Shown here piece after piece: positions 7,025 to 16,638 of a stretch of DNA of 39,334 bases. The notes under the pieces were generated by a model that ran no database searches, was not told the DNA's origin, and was given only the letters and a program-made list of their open reading frames with translations. Made by a program: the position numbers and the translations under genes. Where the stretch lies: contig JAGBCY010000016.1 of assembly GCA_017937765.1 (NCBI GenBank), positions 1 through 39,334 of the forward strand, in the 5' to 3' direction. Numbering within the stretch: the stretch's first letter is position 1; each line of letters starts with the position of its first letter. Source of the stretch: Alistipes sp. (lineage in GTDB: Bacteria; Bacteroidota; Bacteroidia; Bacteroidales; Rikenellaceae).

Positions 7025-8905
7025 TTACAACCATCCGCCATTCGATGCCACCGAGCCGCGCACAACCATCTCGAACTCACGCTCGACAAGCATACCACCA
7101 ATCATATCGCCACCACCGAGCGTCTGTCCGCCGATGATGGCACGCACCGTGATACGTCCCGTGCCAGGTTTTGTGCAGTGTACCTTGAGCAGACCATTCT
7201 CGATGCTGGGCGTAGAGATTATTCCCAATGCCTCGCGCGTCTGGTCCGACACCTCGCAGTTGTCGTAGACGAGAGCCTTAGAGCTGTCGCCGAAGAACTC
7301 GTCGAGCGAGAGTAGTGCCGTCTCTCCCGTGCGGAAGTAGAGGCAGGGTGTACCATCCATCTGCATCAGCAGGCGGTGTGCGTCGATACATCCCGAGCCG
7401 AGCTTACCGCTGTATGGCGCAAGGTCTAAGTCGTAGTAGATACCCTCGATATGGTCGAAGCAAACCTTCGTGCCCGTCTGATACTGGTTGATATCCTGCG
7501 TTGAGGTGAGGATCAGGTTGCGGAGCTCTTCGGGCGTGAGGGTGTATCCCTGCTTCAGAGCATACGAGAGCGCGAGAGCGGCGCAGCCCGTAACGTGGGG
7601 CGTTGCCATTGAGGTTCCCTGCATATACTCATATCCCCACGTGAGGTCGACCGATGTCGACGATATGCAGTATATCGTGCCGTAGTTTGCATCGCCACCC
7701 GGGGCCGAGATGTTGCAACCCGGGCCGTAGTTGGTGTAGTAGGCTGCCGTATAGTCGGGCGACATCGCCGTCACGCACGTGTACTTGTGATATGCTCCGG
7801 GGTATGTAGCCTCGGGGTAGAACTCATTTCCCGCTGCAAAGATAGCGAGGCCGCCATCCATAACACCCTCGAGACGTGCATTATCCTCGAAGTAGTCGAT
7901 GGCATCCTTCAGTACCGAGTCCCAACGCTCGAATTCGTCGTCCGACTGGTAACCACCGGGCTCATAGCCCCACGAGTTGTTGATGAGCACCGCACCATTG
8001 TCGGCAGCATACATAAAGCCGCGCGCCAACATATAGTTGTAGCAGCCCTCCTCGCCATCGAAGATCTGGATCGACATCAGGCGCACACCATCGCCCTTGC
8101 CAGTACCTCCAGCAACGCCACACACGGCATAGCCGTTGTTGTTCACGGCCGAGATCGTTCCCGCCACGTGTGTGCCGTGGTCATCGGCCGTAACATTGCC
8201 GCTATCGTAAACGAAGTTGTAGCCGTGGATATCGTCTACGTAACCGTTGCCGTCGTCGTCGATGCCCTGCAAGCCGTTAAGCTCCGCGCTGTTTACCCAC
8301 ATATTATCCTTAAGGTCGGGGTGGTCGACCATAATACCGCCATCCATAACGGCCACAACCACACGGTTATCGCCTGCCGTGTACTTCCACGCCTCGAGCA
8401 GATTGATATCGGCACCCGCCACGCAGTCGTCGCCCACCGAACCGTCGTTGTAGTAGTGCCACTGCCACGGAAGCTCAGGGTCGTCGAAGGGCATCGTCAC
8501 CGAGCGCGTGGGCTCGGGCTTTGTTGCGGGCATCGCCACCTTCTGGCCGATGACACGCTCGACGGGAAGGTCGAACTCAACAACCTCCACCATCTCGTTC
8601 TGGGCAATACGCTCGGCTGTTGCTCTAAGGTCGAGGCTCTTGTCGAATCTTACGAGCTGCCAGCGTGACATCTTCTCGCTCTTTGTTCCGGGAAATAGTG
8701 GCTCGATCTCCATCTCGAGGCCCTCGACGCTCAAGGTCGTCGCCCCTTTAGCAAGACATACCATCAGACGGCCCTCGGCGGCACCATCACCCCAGTTGCG
8801 GACCTTGCTACTCTGCGACATATCGTTTGGAATATCGCCTAAATTATCCTGCACACACGCCACGAAGGTGAGTGCTGCGAATGTTGATAATAGAAATCTG
8901 TTCAT
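7025..8905 (-). CDS. Subtilisin-like serine protease lipoprotein (S8 family)
   Basis: An extracytoplasmic serine endopeptidase of 626 residues. The lipobox is FVAC (C17). Residues ~45-125 look like an inhibitor-type prodomain (RLMVCLAKGATTLSVEG...). The S8 catalytic domain runs from ~145 to ~510 with D188 (VVVAVMDGG), H243 (DDHGTHVAGT), oxyanion N360 (IFAAGN) and S432 (GTSMATPHVTG), so the triad is complete. The last ~115 residues form a beta-rich tail with 'GTGRITVRAIIGG', resembling the immunoglobulin-like domains that follow many S8 enzymes. It is first in the cassette, with a -7 box at 8947-8954. It may process or assemble the two lipoproteins encoded behind it; that is inference. Confidence 0.93.
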   Translation of the reverse strand: MNRFLLSTFAALTFVACVQDNLGDIPNDMSQSSKVRNWGDGAAEGRLMVCLAKGATTLSVEGLEMEIEPLFPGTKSEKMSRWQLVRFDKSLDLRATAERIAQNEMVEVVEFDLPVERVIGQKVAMPATKPEPTRSVTMPFDDPELPWQWHYYNDGSVGDDCVAGADINLLEAWKYTAGDNRVVVAVMDGGIMVDHPDLKDNMWVNSAELNGLQGIDDDGNGYVDDIHGYNFVYDSGNVTADDHGTHVAGTISAVNNNGYAVCGVAGGTGKGDGVRLMSIQIFDGEEGCYNYMLARGFMYAADNGAVLINNSWGYEPGGYQSDDEFERWDSVLKDAIDYFEDNARLEGVMDGGLAIFAAGNEFYPEATYPGAYHKYTCVTAMSPDYTAAYYTNYGPGCNISAPGGDANYGTIYCISSTSVDLTWGYEYMQGTSMATPHVTGCAALALSYALKQGYTLTPEELRNLILTSTQDINQYQTGTKVCFDHIEGIYYDLDLAPYSGKLGSGCIDAHRLLMQMDGTPCLYFRTGETALLSLDEFFGDSSKALVYDNCEVSDQTREALGIISTPSIENGLLKVHCTKPGTGRITVRAIIGGQTLGGGDMIGGMLVEREFEMVVRGSVASNGGWL

Positions 8906-8946
8906 ATTCTAATGTTAAGTACTCGAATAATATTTTCTGCTGGCCA

Positions 8947-8954
8947 CAAATATA
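8947..8954 (-). promoter_or_regulatory. -7 element for the subtilase cassette
   Basis: TATATTTG on the minus strand is a perfect TAnnTTTG box, 41 nt upstream of the subtilase ATG. No clear TTTG stands at the -33 position. The box begins just past the T-run of the galM terminator. Confidence 0.6.
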
Positions 8955-8956
8955 CG

Positions 8957-9001
8957 AAAAAAAGCGAAACTTAATGCTTTTCAGCATAAAAGTTTCGCTT
9001 T
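8957..9001 (-). terminator. Intrinsic terminator after galM
   Basis: On the minus strand a 12-bp outer stem (8961-8972 with 8990-9001) plus an inner atgc/gcat pairing is followed by a run of seven T (8957-8963 in plus coordinates). It closes the trpS-to-galM gene run and lies directly against the next promoter. Confidence 0.8.
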
Positions 9002-9026
9002 GAAACGCCGCTGGGGCAGTGTTTGG

Positions 9027-10082
9027 TTAGAACGTGCCGAGCTTAAAGACGATCTTGTTGCAATATAGCTCCCCGGCCTGCAACTCGATAGAGGGGAAGT
9101 GGGGGTGGTGTACCGCGTCGCTGAAAGCCTGACACTCGATGGCTACACCCGCGTAGTCGTCGTAACGCTTATTGCTCTTCGTGATGGGGCAGCCGCCAGC
9201 CAGCCAGTTACCCGTGTAGAGCACCGCTGCGGGCTGCGACGAGAGGATCGTTACCATTCGGCCTGTGGCCTTGCAGCGCAGCTGGCCTACCTCCTGAAGG
9301 ATATTCTTCTGCCAGCCATCAACCTTGAAGCAGTGGTCGTAGCCGCGGAAGTTGCGTATGTTGTTGAACTCCGAGTCGATCTCGAGGCCGAACTCGCGCC
9401 AGTCGGTGAAGTCAAGAGCCGTGCCCTTAACCTCGAGGAGCTTGCCCGTTGGTATCTGCACGGAGTTCATCTCGAGCACCTCCGATGAGTTGAGCTTTAG
9501 CTCGTGGTCGAGGATAGTCTTACCCGAGCCCTCGCCGTGGAGATTCCAGTAGAGGTGGTTCGTGAGGTTCACGACTGTGGTCTTGTTCGACTTTGCCACG
9601 TAGGTGATCTCGAGGTTGTCCTCGTCGTCGAAGTCGTAGATAGCCTCGACAACAAGCTCGCCGGGGTAGCCCTGCTCCATATCCTCGGCCACGTAGCTGA
9701 ATACCACGCGGTTAGTCTCCACACGGCCCTCCCAATAGCGGTTGGCAAAGCCCTTCGTTCCGCCGTGGAGGTGGTTTGGTCCGTTGTTTACCTCGAGGCG
9801 ATACTCCACGCCCTCGATCTCCATCTGTCCGCGGGCGATACGTCCTGCCACGCGACCCACGCTCTTACCGCTCGCTGCGCCATCGCCAAAGTAGCTCAAG
9901 GCATCCTTGTAGCCGAGGGCTACGTCGTCAATATTGCCATCACGGTCAGCGAACTTCACGGCCACGATTGCAGCTCCCACGTTGCAAAGCTGCACCTCCG
10001 AGCCGCGGCTGTTGCGCATAGTGTAGAGGATGATGCCCTCGCCCTCGGGCGTCGAGCCCCAGATATGTTGTAGTATCTCCAT
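9027..10082 (-). CDS. galM: Aldose 1-epimerase (mutarotase)
   Basis: Interconverts alpha and beta anomers of aldoses such as galactose and glucose in the cytoplasm. The 351-residue length is normal. Family motifs are visible: GPNHLHGGTKGF (active-site His region), VNLTNHLYWNLHGEGSG (second catalytic His) and the C-terminal VAIECQAFSDAVHHPHFPS carrying the catalytic Glu. No signal peptide is present, so the enzyme should be cytosolic. Its ATG overlaps the gltX stop codon (TAATG arrangement), implying translational coupling. The functional link to gltX is not obvious, so the pairing is probably positional. It is the last gene of the minus-strand run. Confidence 0.93.
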   Translation of the reverse strand: MEILQHIWGSTPEGEGIILYTMRNSRGSEVQLCNVGAAIVAVKFADRDGNIDDVALGYKDALSYFGDGAASGKSVGRVAGRIARGQMEIEGVEYRLEVNNGPNHLHGGTKGFANRYWEGRVETNRVVFSYVAEDMEQGYPGELVVEAIYDFDDEDNLEITYVAKSNKTTVVNLTNHLYWNLHGEGSGKTILDHELKLNSSEVLEMNSVQIPTGKLLEVKGTALDFTDWREFGLEIDSEFNNIRNFRGYDHCFKVDGWQKNILQEVGQLRCKATGRMVTILSSQPAAVLYTGNWLAGGCPITKSNKRYDDYAGVAIECQAFSDAVHHPHFPSIELQAGELYCNKIVFKLGTF

Positions 10083-11614
10083 TACTCCACGGGTGTTACG
10101 TTAGCGATAAGGTTGTCGATACGCTTCAAGCACTCGGCCTTGCCGATGAACTCCGTCACGTCGAACATACCGGGGCCCTTACCGGCACCCACCAACGCCA
10201 AACGCAAGGTGTTCATCACCTGACCAAGAGCGTAGCCCTCGGCCTCGATCCAAGCGCGAACTACGGCCTCGGTGTTCTCCTTCGAGAAATCATCGATACC
10301 CTCCAATACACCGCGCAGCTTAGCCAACATTGCGGGGTTATCGCCCTTCCACTGCTTCTTAGTGAGCTTCTCCTCGTACTCCGTGGGGACTACGAAGAAG
10401 AACGACGTGAGGTCCCAGATATCGGTCGTAAGCGTCATACGCTCCTTCATAATACCGGCAGCTCTACCGGCGAGCTCATCAGTAGTCTCAATGCCGTGAG
10501 CCTTGAGTATGGGCTGAGCTATGGGTGCAAGCTCGGCGTCTGAGAGATTGTGCATATACTGAGCATTGAACCACTTAGCCTTGTCGGGCTGGAAGCGTGC
10601 TCCGGCCTTCGACACACGGTCGAGCGAGAAGGCCTCGATAAGCTCCTGCATAGAGAATATCTCCTTGTCGTTACCCGGGTTCCAACCCAAGAGCGACAAC
10701 ATATTTATAAATGCCTCGGGGAGGTAGCCATCCTCGCGGTAGCCGCGAGCAGTCTCACCCGTGGGCGATGTCCAGAATAGAGGGAATACGGGGAAACCCA
10801 TCTTGTCGCCATCGCGCTTCGAGAGCTTACCGCTGCCCGTAGGCTTCAGAAGCAGGGGAAGGTGTGCGAACTCGGGCTGCGTGTCGCTCCAACCAAAGGC
10901 ACGATAGAGCAGGTAGTGCAGCGGCAACGAGGGCAACCACTCCTCACCACGAATCACGTGCGACACCTCCATAAGGTGGTCATCGACGATGTTGGCGAGG
11001 TGGTACGTAGGAAGCGCGTCGGCAGACTTGTAGAGCACCTTATCGTCGAGCGTCGAGGTGTTCATCTCCACGTGGCCACGGATGAGGTCGTCCATCTTTA
11101 CAACCTCGTTCTCGGGCATCTTGAAACGAACAACCCACTGGTCGCCACGGGCAATGCGTGCCTCGACCTCCTCGGCCGTGAGGCTGAGCGACGTGGGTAG
11201 CTTCTCGCGTACCTCGTAGTTGTAGGCGAAGGTCTTGCCAGCCTCCTCGGCCTCCTTACGCAGGGCGTCGAGCTCCTCGGGTGTGTCGAAGGCGTAGTAT
11301 GCCCAGCCGGCATCAACCAGCTGCTTCGCATACTTGAGGTATATATCCCTGCGCTCGCTCTGACGATAGGGAGCGTGAGGACCGCCATAGCCAACGCCCT
11401 CGTCGATCTCGATGCCGCACCACTTGAGCGACTCGATGATGTACTCCTCGGCACCGGGTACGAAACGCTGCGAGTCGGTATCCTCGATACGCAGGATCAT
11501 CTTACCGCCGTGGCGACGGGCAAAAAGATAGTTATATAGGGCTGTGCGCACACCGCCGATATGCAGCGGGCCTGTGGGGCTGGGCGCGAAACGAACTCTT
11601 ACTTCGCGATTCAT
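10082..11614 (-). CDS. gltX: Glutamyl-tRNA synthetase
   Basis: Charges tRNA-Glu with glutamate. It is a class I synthetase of 510 residues. The HIGH-type motif is HIGG at residues 18-21 inside [20 protein letters not shown], and the KMSKS-type motif is KLSKR at 263-267. LRIEDTD at 41-47 is also conserved. A somewhat long insertion around residues 275-290 ([19 protein letters not shown]) is present in this group. The gene overlaps galM by one base and lies 29 nt downstream of the SIMPL gene. Whether it is discriminating or also charges tRNA-Gln cannot be told from sequence reading. Confidence 0.97.
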   Translation of the reverse strand: MNREVRVRFAPSPTGPLHIGGVRTALYNYLFARRHGGKMILRIEDTDSQRFVPGAEEYIIESLKWCGIEIDEGVGYGGPHAPYRQSERRDIYLKYAKQLVDAGWAYYAFDTPEELDALRKEAEEAGKTFAYNYEVREKLPTSLSLTAEEVEARIARGDQWVVRFKMPENEVVKMDDLIRGHVEMNTSTLDDKVLYKSADALPTYHLANIVDDHLMEVSHVIRGEEWLPSLPLHYLLYRAFGWSDTQPEFAHLPLLLKPTGSGKLSKRDGDKMGFPVFPLFWTSPTGETARGYREDGYLPEAFINMLSLLGWNPGNDKEIFSMQELIEAFSLDRVSKAGARFQPDKAKWFNAQYMHNLSDAELAPIAQPILKAHGIETTDELAGRAAGIMKERMTLTTDIWDLTSFFFVVPTEYEEKLTKKQWKGDNPAMLAKLRGVLEGIDDFSKENTEAVVRAWIEAEGYALGQVMNTLRLALVGAGKGPGMFDVTEFIGKAECLKRIDNLIANVTPVE

Positions 11615-11643
11615 AATCTGCTTTATTGTTACGTTAGTTTGAC

Positions 11644-12381
11644 TTAATCATTCTTAATCTTGTACTCTGCACGTACCGTTACGCGCGCCTTCTTCTCGCG
11701 TGACGAGAGGTTGAAAGCACCACCTGCCGAGAACTCTTCGTCGCCCGTAGCGGCTGTAATCTGGAATACGCCGGCGTACGACCAGTTGAGGTTGCCGAGC
11801 TTGGCGTTCGAGTTCATAGCAATCTGCGTTGCGCGGTCACGAGCGTCGGCAGCAGCGGCAGCAATAAGGTCGAGCTTTAGGGTGTTGAGGTCGCTGTAAA
11901 AGTACATAGGCTCATAGACGCTGATGTTGATATCCTCAGCAAGCAACGACGGGAGCTCGCGGGCAACCTCCTCCACAGCGTCGATATCCTTCGACTCGAT
12001 GGTAAACTCCTGCGACAGGTAGTAGCCATCGAACGACTCACCAATGTACTTACCCTCCTGATATACTGAGTTGTACGTCTCGCGGTGAGAGAGCATAGCA
12101 AACGAGATACACTCCTCGCTGATGCCGTGGTTCTTGAGGAACTTAATTACCTTTTCGCGGTCCTGCTCCATCTGACGGTAGCCGTCTGCTACATCATAAC
12201 GCTCGACGTTAAGCGAGCCGTTGACGATGATAAGGTCCGAGGTAAACTCCGTCTCGCCAAGACCAGTGACGGTAATTGTTCCCGACTGCATACGGTAACG
12301 CTCTGTGTAGGCTGTTGCCAATACAACGGCCGAGAGTACGATGGCAGTTGCAATGATGATGTACTTCCAAAGGTTGTTCAT
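11644..12381 (-). CDS. SIMPL-domain protein (DUF541), membrane-anchored
   Basis: A 245-residue protein with one N-terminal membrane helix (residues ~7-25, [18 protein letters not shown]), then a SIMPL/DUF541 domain: [20 protein letters not shown], a '[19 protein letters not shown]' segment, and '[24 protein letters not shown]' near the C-terminus, the usual conserved helix. Family members are periplasmic or envelope proteins, some linked to oxidative or envelope stress; the biochemical role is unresolved. It sits between ychF and gltX on the same strand with short gaps (47 and 29 nt), so cotranscription is likely. The first ATG is the only reasonable start. Confidence 0.88.
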   Translation of the reverse strand: MNNLWKYIIIATAIVLSAVVLATAYTERYRMQSGTITVTGLGETEFTSDLIIVNGSLNVERYDVADGYRQMEQDREKVIKFLKNHGISEECISFAMLSHRETYNSVYQEGKYIGESFDGYYLSQEFTIESKDIDAVEEVARELPSLLAEDINISVYEPMYFYSDLNTLKLDLIAAAAADARDRATQIAMNSNAKLGNLNWSYAGVFQITAATGDEEFSAGGAFNLSSREKKARVTVRAEYKIKND

Positions 12382-12428
12382 AGTTGTAAAATATTAGATG
12401 TTAATGATTTAGTTTTGCGTAGTTAGTA

Positions 12429-13526
12429 TTAAACGTTGAACAAGAAGTGCATAATGTCGCCATCCTCGACAACATACTCCTTGCCCTCGATACCGATCTT
12501 GCCCACATCGCGGCAAGCACGCTCCGAGCCGAGCTCGACATAATCAGCATACTTGATAACCTCGGCACGGATGAAGCCGCGCTCGAAGTCGGTGTGGATG
12601 ATACCGGCAGTCTCGGGGGCCTTCATACCGCGACGGAATGTCCAAGCGCGGCTCTCGTCGGCACCCGTAGTGAAGAAGGTCTGAAGGTCGAGCAGACGAT
12701 ACGCCGCTTTGATAAGACGGCTTACGCCCGACTCCTCGAGACCGATATCCTGGAGGAACATCTGACGCTCCTCGTAGCTCTCAAGCTCGGCGATATCGGC
12801 CTCGGCCGACGCCGCCACGATAAGCATCTCGGCGTGCTCGTTGGCGATAGCGGCACGCACAGCCTCGGTGTGAGCATTACCCGTAACGGCTGCCGACTCG
12901 TCGACGTTACATACGTACAACACGGGCTTATCGGTAAGGAGGTTGAGGTCCCAAACCGTCTTGCGCTCCTCGGCCGTGAGCTCCACGGTACGTGCCGAGA
13001 GGCCCTGCTCCAACGCCTCCTTATAGCGGCAGAGGATGTCGTACTGACGCTTAGCGATCTTATCGCCCGCCGTAGCCTGCTTCTGGCACTTGCCAATACG
13101 GTTCTCGATAGTCTCGAGGTCCTTAAGCTGAAGCTCCGTGTCGATGATGCCCTTGTCGCGTACGGGATCTACCGTGCCGTCGACGTGGGTAATGTTCTCA
13201 TTCTCGAAGCAGCGCAACACGTGGATGATAGCGTTGGTGTTGCGGATGTTTGCGAGGAACTTGTTACCGAGACCCTCACCCTTCGAGGCACCCTTCACAA
13301 GACCTGCGATATCGACAATCTCGATGGTTGTGGGCACCACACGCTTGGGGTTATCAATCTCGGCGAGCTTCATAAGTCGCTCGTCGGGAACGGTGATAAC
13401 GCCCACGTTGGGCTCGATGGTACAGAACGGAAAGTTTGCCGCCTGCGCGCGCGCATTCGACAGACAGTTAAAAAGTGTCGACTTACCCACGTTGGGCAGT
13501 CCTACGATTCCACATTGTAATGCCAT
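12429..13526 (-). CDS. ychF: Redox-regulated ATPase YchF (Obg-family P-loop protein)
   Basis: A universally conserved translation-associated P-loop protein that hydrolyses ATP rather than GTP in studied members and is linked to ribosomes and oxidative stress. It is 365 residues, the typical length. The P-loop GLPNVGKST occupies residues 9-17, followed by FPFCTIEPNVGVITVPDERL (switch region), DIAGLVKGASKGEGLGN (Walker B/G3) and a C-terminal TGS-like domain (TFFTTGADESRAWTFRRG ... FERGFIRAEVIKY). The NKxD motif is altered to 'CNVDE', in keeping with ATP preference. The gene is followed by the SIMPL gene after 47 nt. Confidence 0.97.
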   Translation of the reverse strand: MALQCGIVGLPNVGKSTLFNCLSNARAQAANFPFCTIEPNVGVITVPDERLMKLAEIDNPKRVVPTTIEIVDIAGLVKGASKGEGLGNKFLANIRNTNAIIHVLRCFENENITHVDGTVDPVRDKGIIDTELQLKDLETIENRIGKCQKQATAGDKIAKRQYDILCRYKEALEQGLSARTVELTAEERKTVWDLNLLTDKPVLYVCNVDESAAVTGNAHTEAVRAAIANEHAEMLIVAASAEADIAELESYEERQMFLQDIGLEESGVSRLIKAAYRLLDLQTFFTTGADESRAWTFRRGMKAPETAGIIHTDFERGFIRAEVIKYADYVELGSERACRDVGKIGIEGKEYVVEDGDIMHFLFNV

Positions 13527-13597
13527 AGTATTTCAATCTTATTCTTTTATTTTGTTTCAATATGTTTAGTCTTTCTGTATACTTCCACACCGAGCGG

Positions 13598-15418
13598 TTA
13601 ATCAGCTTGCGATACATTTACCAAGGCTTCGCGGTATGCATTCAGGATGCGAGACTTCGATATGAAGCCGAGGTAGTGATTCTGCTTGTCCACAACGGGC
13701 AACATCCAAGTGTTGGCCTGCTCGTAGCGCGGCATAATGCTCTGGATCATCTCGTGGTTGAGAATCTTATCGGGTGGCTGTATCATATAGTGCATAATCG
13801 GCTTGCCCCACTTCTCGCGGTTGAACATATCGCGACGAAGATCGTCGAGCTGAACCACACCGAGGAGCTTGCCGTAGTTGTCCACCACGGGGAAGATGTT
13901 GCGTCGTGCGCTGGAGATGATGTTCACCACGTCGCCGAGCGTGAGGGTCTCCCTGAGGCGTATGAAGTCGGTCTCCATAAGCTGGTCGAGACGCAAGAAT
14001 ACGAATGCCGATGAGTCCTTGTCGTGGGTGAGAAGCTCGCCACGCATACGCAACTGCTTGGTGTAGATCGAGTCGCGGTCGAGGCTATAGTTCACGGCAA
14101 ACGACACGCACGAGACGATCATCAGCGGGATGAAGAGGCCGTAGCCATTCGATAGCTCGGCGATAAGGAAGATCGCCGTGAGCGGAGCCTTCATAACGCC
14201 CGACATCACGCCGGCCATACCTGCGAGCGTGAACGAGGTGATAGATACCTCCCAGCCGAATACCGAGCGACAGATGACCGCAAGCGTAGCACCCGCAAAG
14301 GCACCGACGAAGAGCGATGGTGCGAAGGTACCACCAACACCACCTGCCGCATTTGTCGTGGCCATAGCCACAACCTTGAAGAGCATAATAGCGATGAGGT
14401 AGATGATAAGGAACCAGTCGGCCTCGCTGAGCGAGTGGAAGAGCGTATGGTTGAAGAGCTCGCCCGTATTTCCCGTCATCAGCGCACCGAAACTGTCGTG
14501 ACCCTCGCCATAGAGGGGCGGGAAGATGAAGATCAGCACGCCGAGCGTGATGCCTGCATAGAGCCATTTGCGCCACTGACTGCTCACCGAATTATAGAAG
14601 CCGCCGACCTGCGAGTTTACCGACGTGAAGTAGTAAGCCATAACGCCGCAGAAGCAACCGAGCAGCACGAAGAGTGGTATTTGTGCCACCTGAAACATAT
14701 CCGAGGCGTCGAGCGATACGGCGATGATGGGCGAAAAGCCTTGCAGTGAGAGCGATATGATCGTCGCCGTCATTGAGGCCATCAGCAGAGGGATGATCGA
14801 CTTCGAGGTGATGTCGAGCATCAGAATCTCGAGGACGAAGACCACGCCCGTAATCGGGGCCTTAAATACCGCTGCCACGGCAGCACCCGCACCGCAACAT
14901 AGAAGCAGGGTGATATTCTTGTAGTTCAGGCGTGCGAGCTTTCCGATGTTCGAGCCTATGGCCGCACCAGTCAAAACGATAGGAGCCTCGGGACCGACCG
15001 AGCCACCGAATCCGATTGTCGTAGCACCACCCACGACTGAGGTCCAGCAGTTATGTGCCTTGATACGCGAGTCGGTGCGCGACATTGCATAGAGCACGCG
15101 CGTGACACCCTCCGAGATGCCATCCTTGACGATATACTTTACGAAGAGCGTTGCAAGGATGATACCTATGGCGGGGTAGATGAGGTAGAGCCACTGCGCC
15201 TGGTCGTCGGGGGTCCACGACGTGAGCGAGTAGGTTATGAAGTGTAGCAGCGTGTTGAACACGTGGGCACCCACGCCGGCACACAGACCCACAAGGATGG
15301 CCAAGATGGCCATCGTCTGCGAGTTCGTTAGTCGGCGTGTGAGGCTTAGGAATAGCTCGTAGACACGCTCCTGTATGTTTGCAATGTTTATCATATTTAA
15401 CTTTGCAATGTTTATCAT
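13598..15418 (-). CDS. ClC-type chloride channel/transporter with two CBS domains
   Basis: A 606-residue membrane protein of the ClC family. The helical core (residues ~38-440) contains GFGGSVGPEAPIVLTGAAIG. Aligned to the usual GREGP motif this reads GPEAP, so the gating glutamate (E144) is retained. The later GGTFAPSLFVGA matches the third anion-binding motif. Two CBS domains follow (about 475-530 and 540-600). I take the first ATG (15416-15418), because an AGGAG sequence stands 6 nt upstream. A second ATG eight codons later lies in a 24-nt tandem duplication. The gene lies 31 nt after trpS. Whether it is a proton-coupled antiporter or a channel cannot be decided here. Confidence 0.93.
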   Translation of the reverse strand: MINIAKLNMINIANIQERVYELFLSLTRRLTNSQTMAILAILVGLCAGVGAHVFNTLLHFITYSLTSWTPDDQAQWLYLIYPAIGIILATLFVKYIVKDGISEGVTRVLYAMSRTDSRIKAHNCWTSVVGGATTIGFGGSVGPEAPIVLTGAAIGSNIGKLARLNYKNITLLLCCGAGAAVAAVFKAPITGVVFVLEILMLDITSKSIIPLLMASMTATIISLSLQGFSPIIAVSLDASDMFQVAQIPLFVLLGCFCGVMAYYFTSVNSQVGGFYNSVSSQWRKWLYAGITLGVLIFIFPPLYGEGHDSFGALMTGNTGELFNHTLFHSLSEADWFLIIYLIAIMLFKVVAMATTNAAGGVGGTFAPSLFVGAFAGATLAVICRSVFGWEVSITSFTLAGMAGVMSGVMKAPLTAIFLIAELSNGYGLFIPLMIVSCVSFAVNYSLDRDSIYTKQLRMRGELLTHDKDSSAFVFLRLDQLMETDFIRLRETLTLGDVVNIISSARRNIFPVVDNYGKLLGVVQLDDLRRDMFNREKWGKPIMHYMIQPPDKILNHEMIQSIMPRYEQANTWMLPVVDKQNHYLGFISKSRILNAYREALVNVSQAD

Positions 15419-15419
15419 A
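15378..15419 (-). repeat. Tandem duplication of the ClC start-codon region
   Basis: An 18-nt sequence (tttgcaatgtttatcata on the plus strand) occurs at 15378-15395 and again at 15402-15419, a 24-nt period. The protein therefore begins MINIAKLN MINIANIQ, with two in-frame start codons. An AGGAG at 15425-15429 favours the outer one. Confidence 0.85.
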
Positions 15420-15449
15420 GTTAACTCCTAAGCGAAAGCCGCTCGGGGG

Positions 15450-16574
15450 TTACTCTTTGCGATAGTCGGCAGCCTGACGGGCGATGAGCTCCGAGTCCTC
15501 GAAGTAGTTGATGCGCATAGCATTTCGTACGTCGTGGAGCGTAGCGGCCGCCGCCTCGCGTGCCTCCTCCGAGCCGCGACGAAGAATCTCGTAGACCTCC
15601 TCGATGCGCTGCTCGTAGTACTTGCGCTGCTCGCGGATAGGCTCCAACAGCTCCTCCAGTACGGCGATGAGCAGCTTCTTACACTTCACATCACCAAGAC
15701 CACCACGGCGGTAGTGCTCCTTCATAGCCTCGAGGTTCTCGTAATCGGGGCAATACTTGGCGAAGTGTTCCGGGCGCGAGAAGGCATCAAGGTATGTAAA
15801 TACGGTATTGCCCTCTACCTTGCCGGGGTCCGAGACCTTCAAGTGGTCGGGGTCGGTGTACATACTCATAACCTTCTTCTTAACATCCTCGGCCGTATCC
15901 GAGAGGTAGATGCAGTTGCCCAGCGACTTTGACATCTTAGCCTTACCATCGGTGCCAGGCAGACGTAAGCAGGCCGAGTTTGTCGGAAGCATAATCTCGG
16001 GCTCGGTGAGTGTCTCGCCATAAACCGAGTTGAACTTGTGGACGATCTCGCGTGTCTGCTCGATCATCGGCTCCTGATCCTCACCCACGGGCACGGTCGT
16101 TGCGCGGAAGGCAGTGATGTCCGATGCCTGCGAGATGGGGTAGGTGAAGAATCCCACGGGCGTACCGCGACGCTGCTGGTTCTCCTCCTCGGCATTGTTG
16201 TCCGAGAAGCCGCGCATCTGAATCTCGGCCTTCACCGTCGGGTTACGCTGCAGACGCTGTACCGTCACAAGGTTCATATAGTAGAACGCCAACTCCGTGA
16301 GCTCGGTCACGTACGACTGGATGAATATCGTCGACTTCGTGGGGTCGATGCCGCACGATAGGTAGTCGAGAGCCACCTCGATGATGTTCTCGCGCACCTT
16401 GTCGGGGTTGTCGGCGTTATCGGTGAGTGCCTGAGCATCGGCAATCATAATAAAAATCTTGTCATACTCGCCCGAGTTCTGAAGCTCTACACGGCGGCTG
16501 AGCGAGCCTACAAAGTGGCCCAAGTGTAACTTTCCGGTGGGGCGATCGCCCGTAAGAATTATCTTTTTTCCCAT
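15450..16574 (-). CDS. trpS: Tryptophanyl-tRNA synthetase
   Basis: Charges tRNA-Trp with tryptophan. It is a class Ic synthetase of 374 residues. The HIGH-type motif is HLGH at residues 17-20 (LTGDRPTGKLHLGH), and a perfect KMSKS lies at 213-217 (GKAKMSKSLGNCI). It is the first gene of the minus-strand run, with a -7 box TATTTTTG 65 nt upstream, and is divergent from oxyR. The protein is a little longer than the ~330-residue E. coli type and contains a 'GFSDNNAEEENQQRRGTPVG' insertion around 122-141, seen in one bacterial subgroup. Nothing suggests inactivity. Confidence 0.96.
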   Translation of the reverse strand: MGKKIILTGDRPTGKLHLGHFVGSLSRRVELQNSGEYDKIFIMIADAQALTDNADNPDKVRENIIEVALDYLSCGIDPTKSTIFIQSYVTELTELAFYYMNLVTVQRLQRNPTVKAEIQMRGFSDNNAEEENQQRRGTPVGFFTYPISQASDITAFRATTVPVGEDQEPMIEQTREIVHKFNSVYGETLTEPEIMLPTNSACLRLPGTDGKAKMSKSLGNCIYLSDTAEDVKKKVMSMYTDPDHLKVSDPGKVEGNTVFTYLDAFSRPEHFAKYCPDYENLEAMKEHYRRGGLGDVKCKKLLIAVLEELLEPIREQRKYYEQRIEEVYEILRRGSEEAREAAAATLHDVRNAMRINYFEDSELIARQAADYRKE

Positions 16575-16638
16575 TGTCTGAAACTATTATTCGGTTAGTT
16601 ATTCTTCGCGCGTACCATATTCATACGCTCATAGGCGA

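Noticed and set aside
12447-13520. 357-codon open frame on the plus strand
   Set aside because: Antisense to ychF, whose motifs are unmistakable; the plus-strand product shows no family pattern.
13598-15418. Loss of the ClC gating glutamate
   Set aside because: At first the motif seemed to be G-S-V-G-P with Val in the Glu position, but aligned on GGSLGREGP it reads GGSVGPEAP, so the Glu (E144) is kept.
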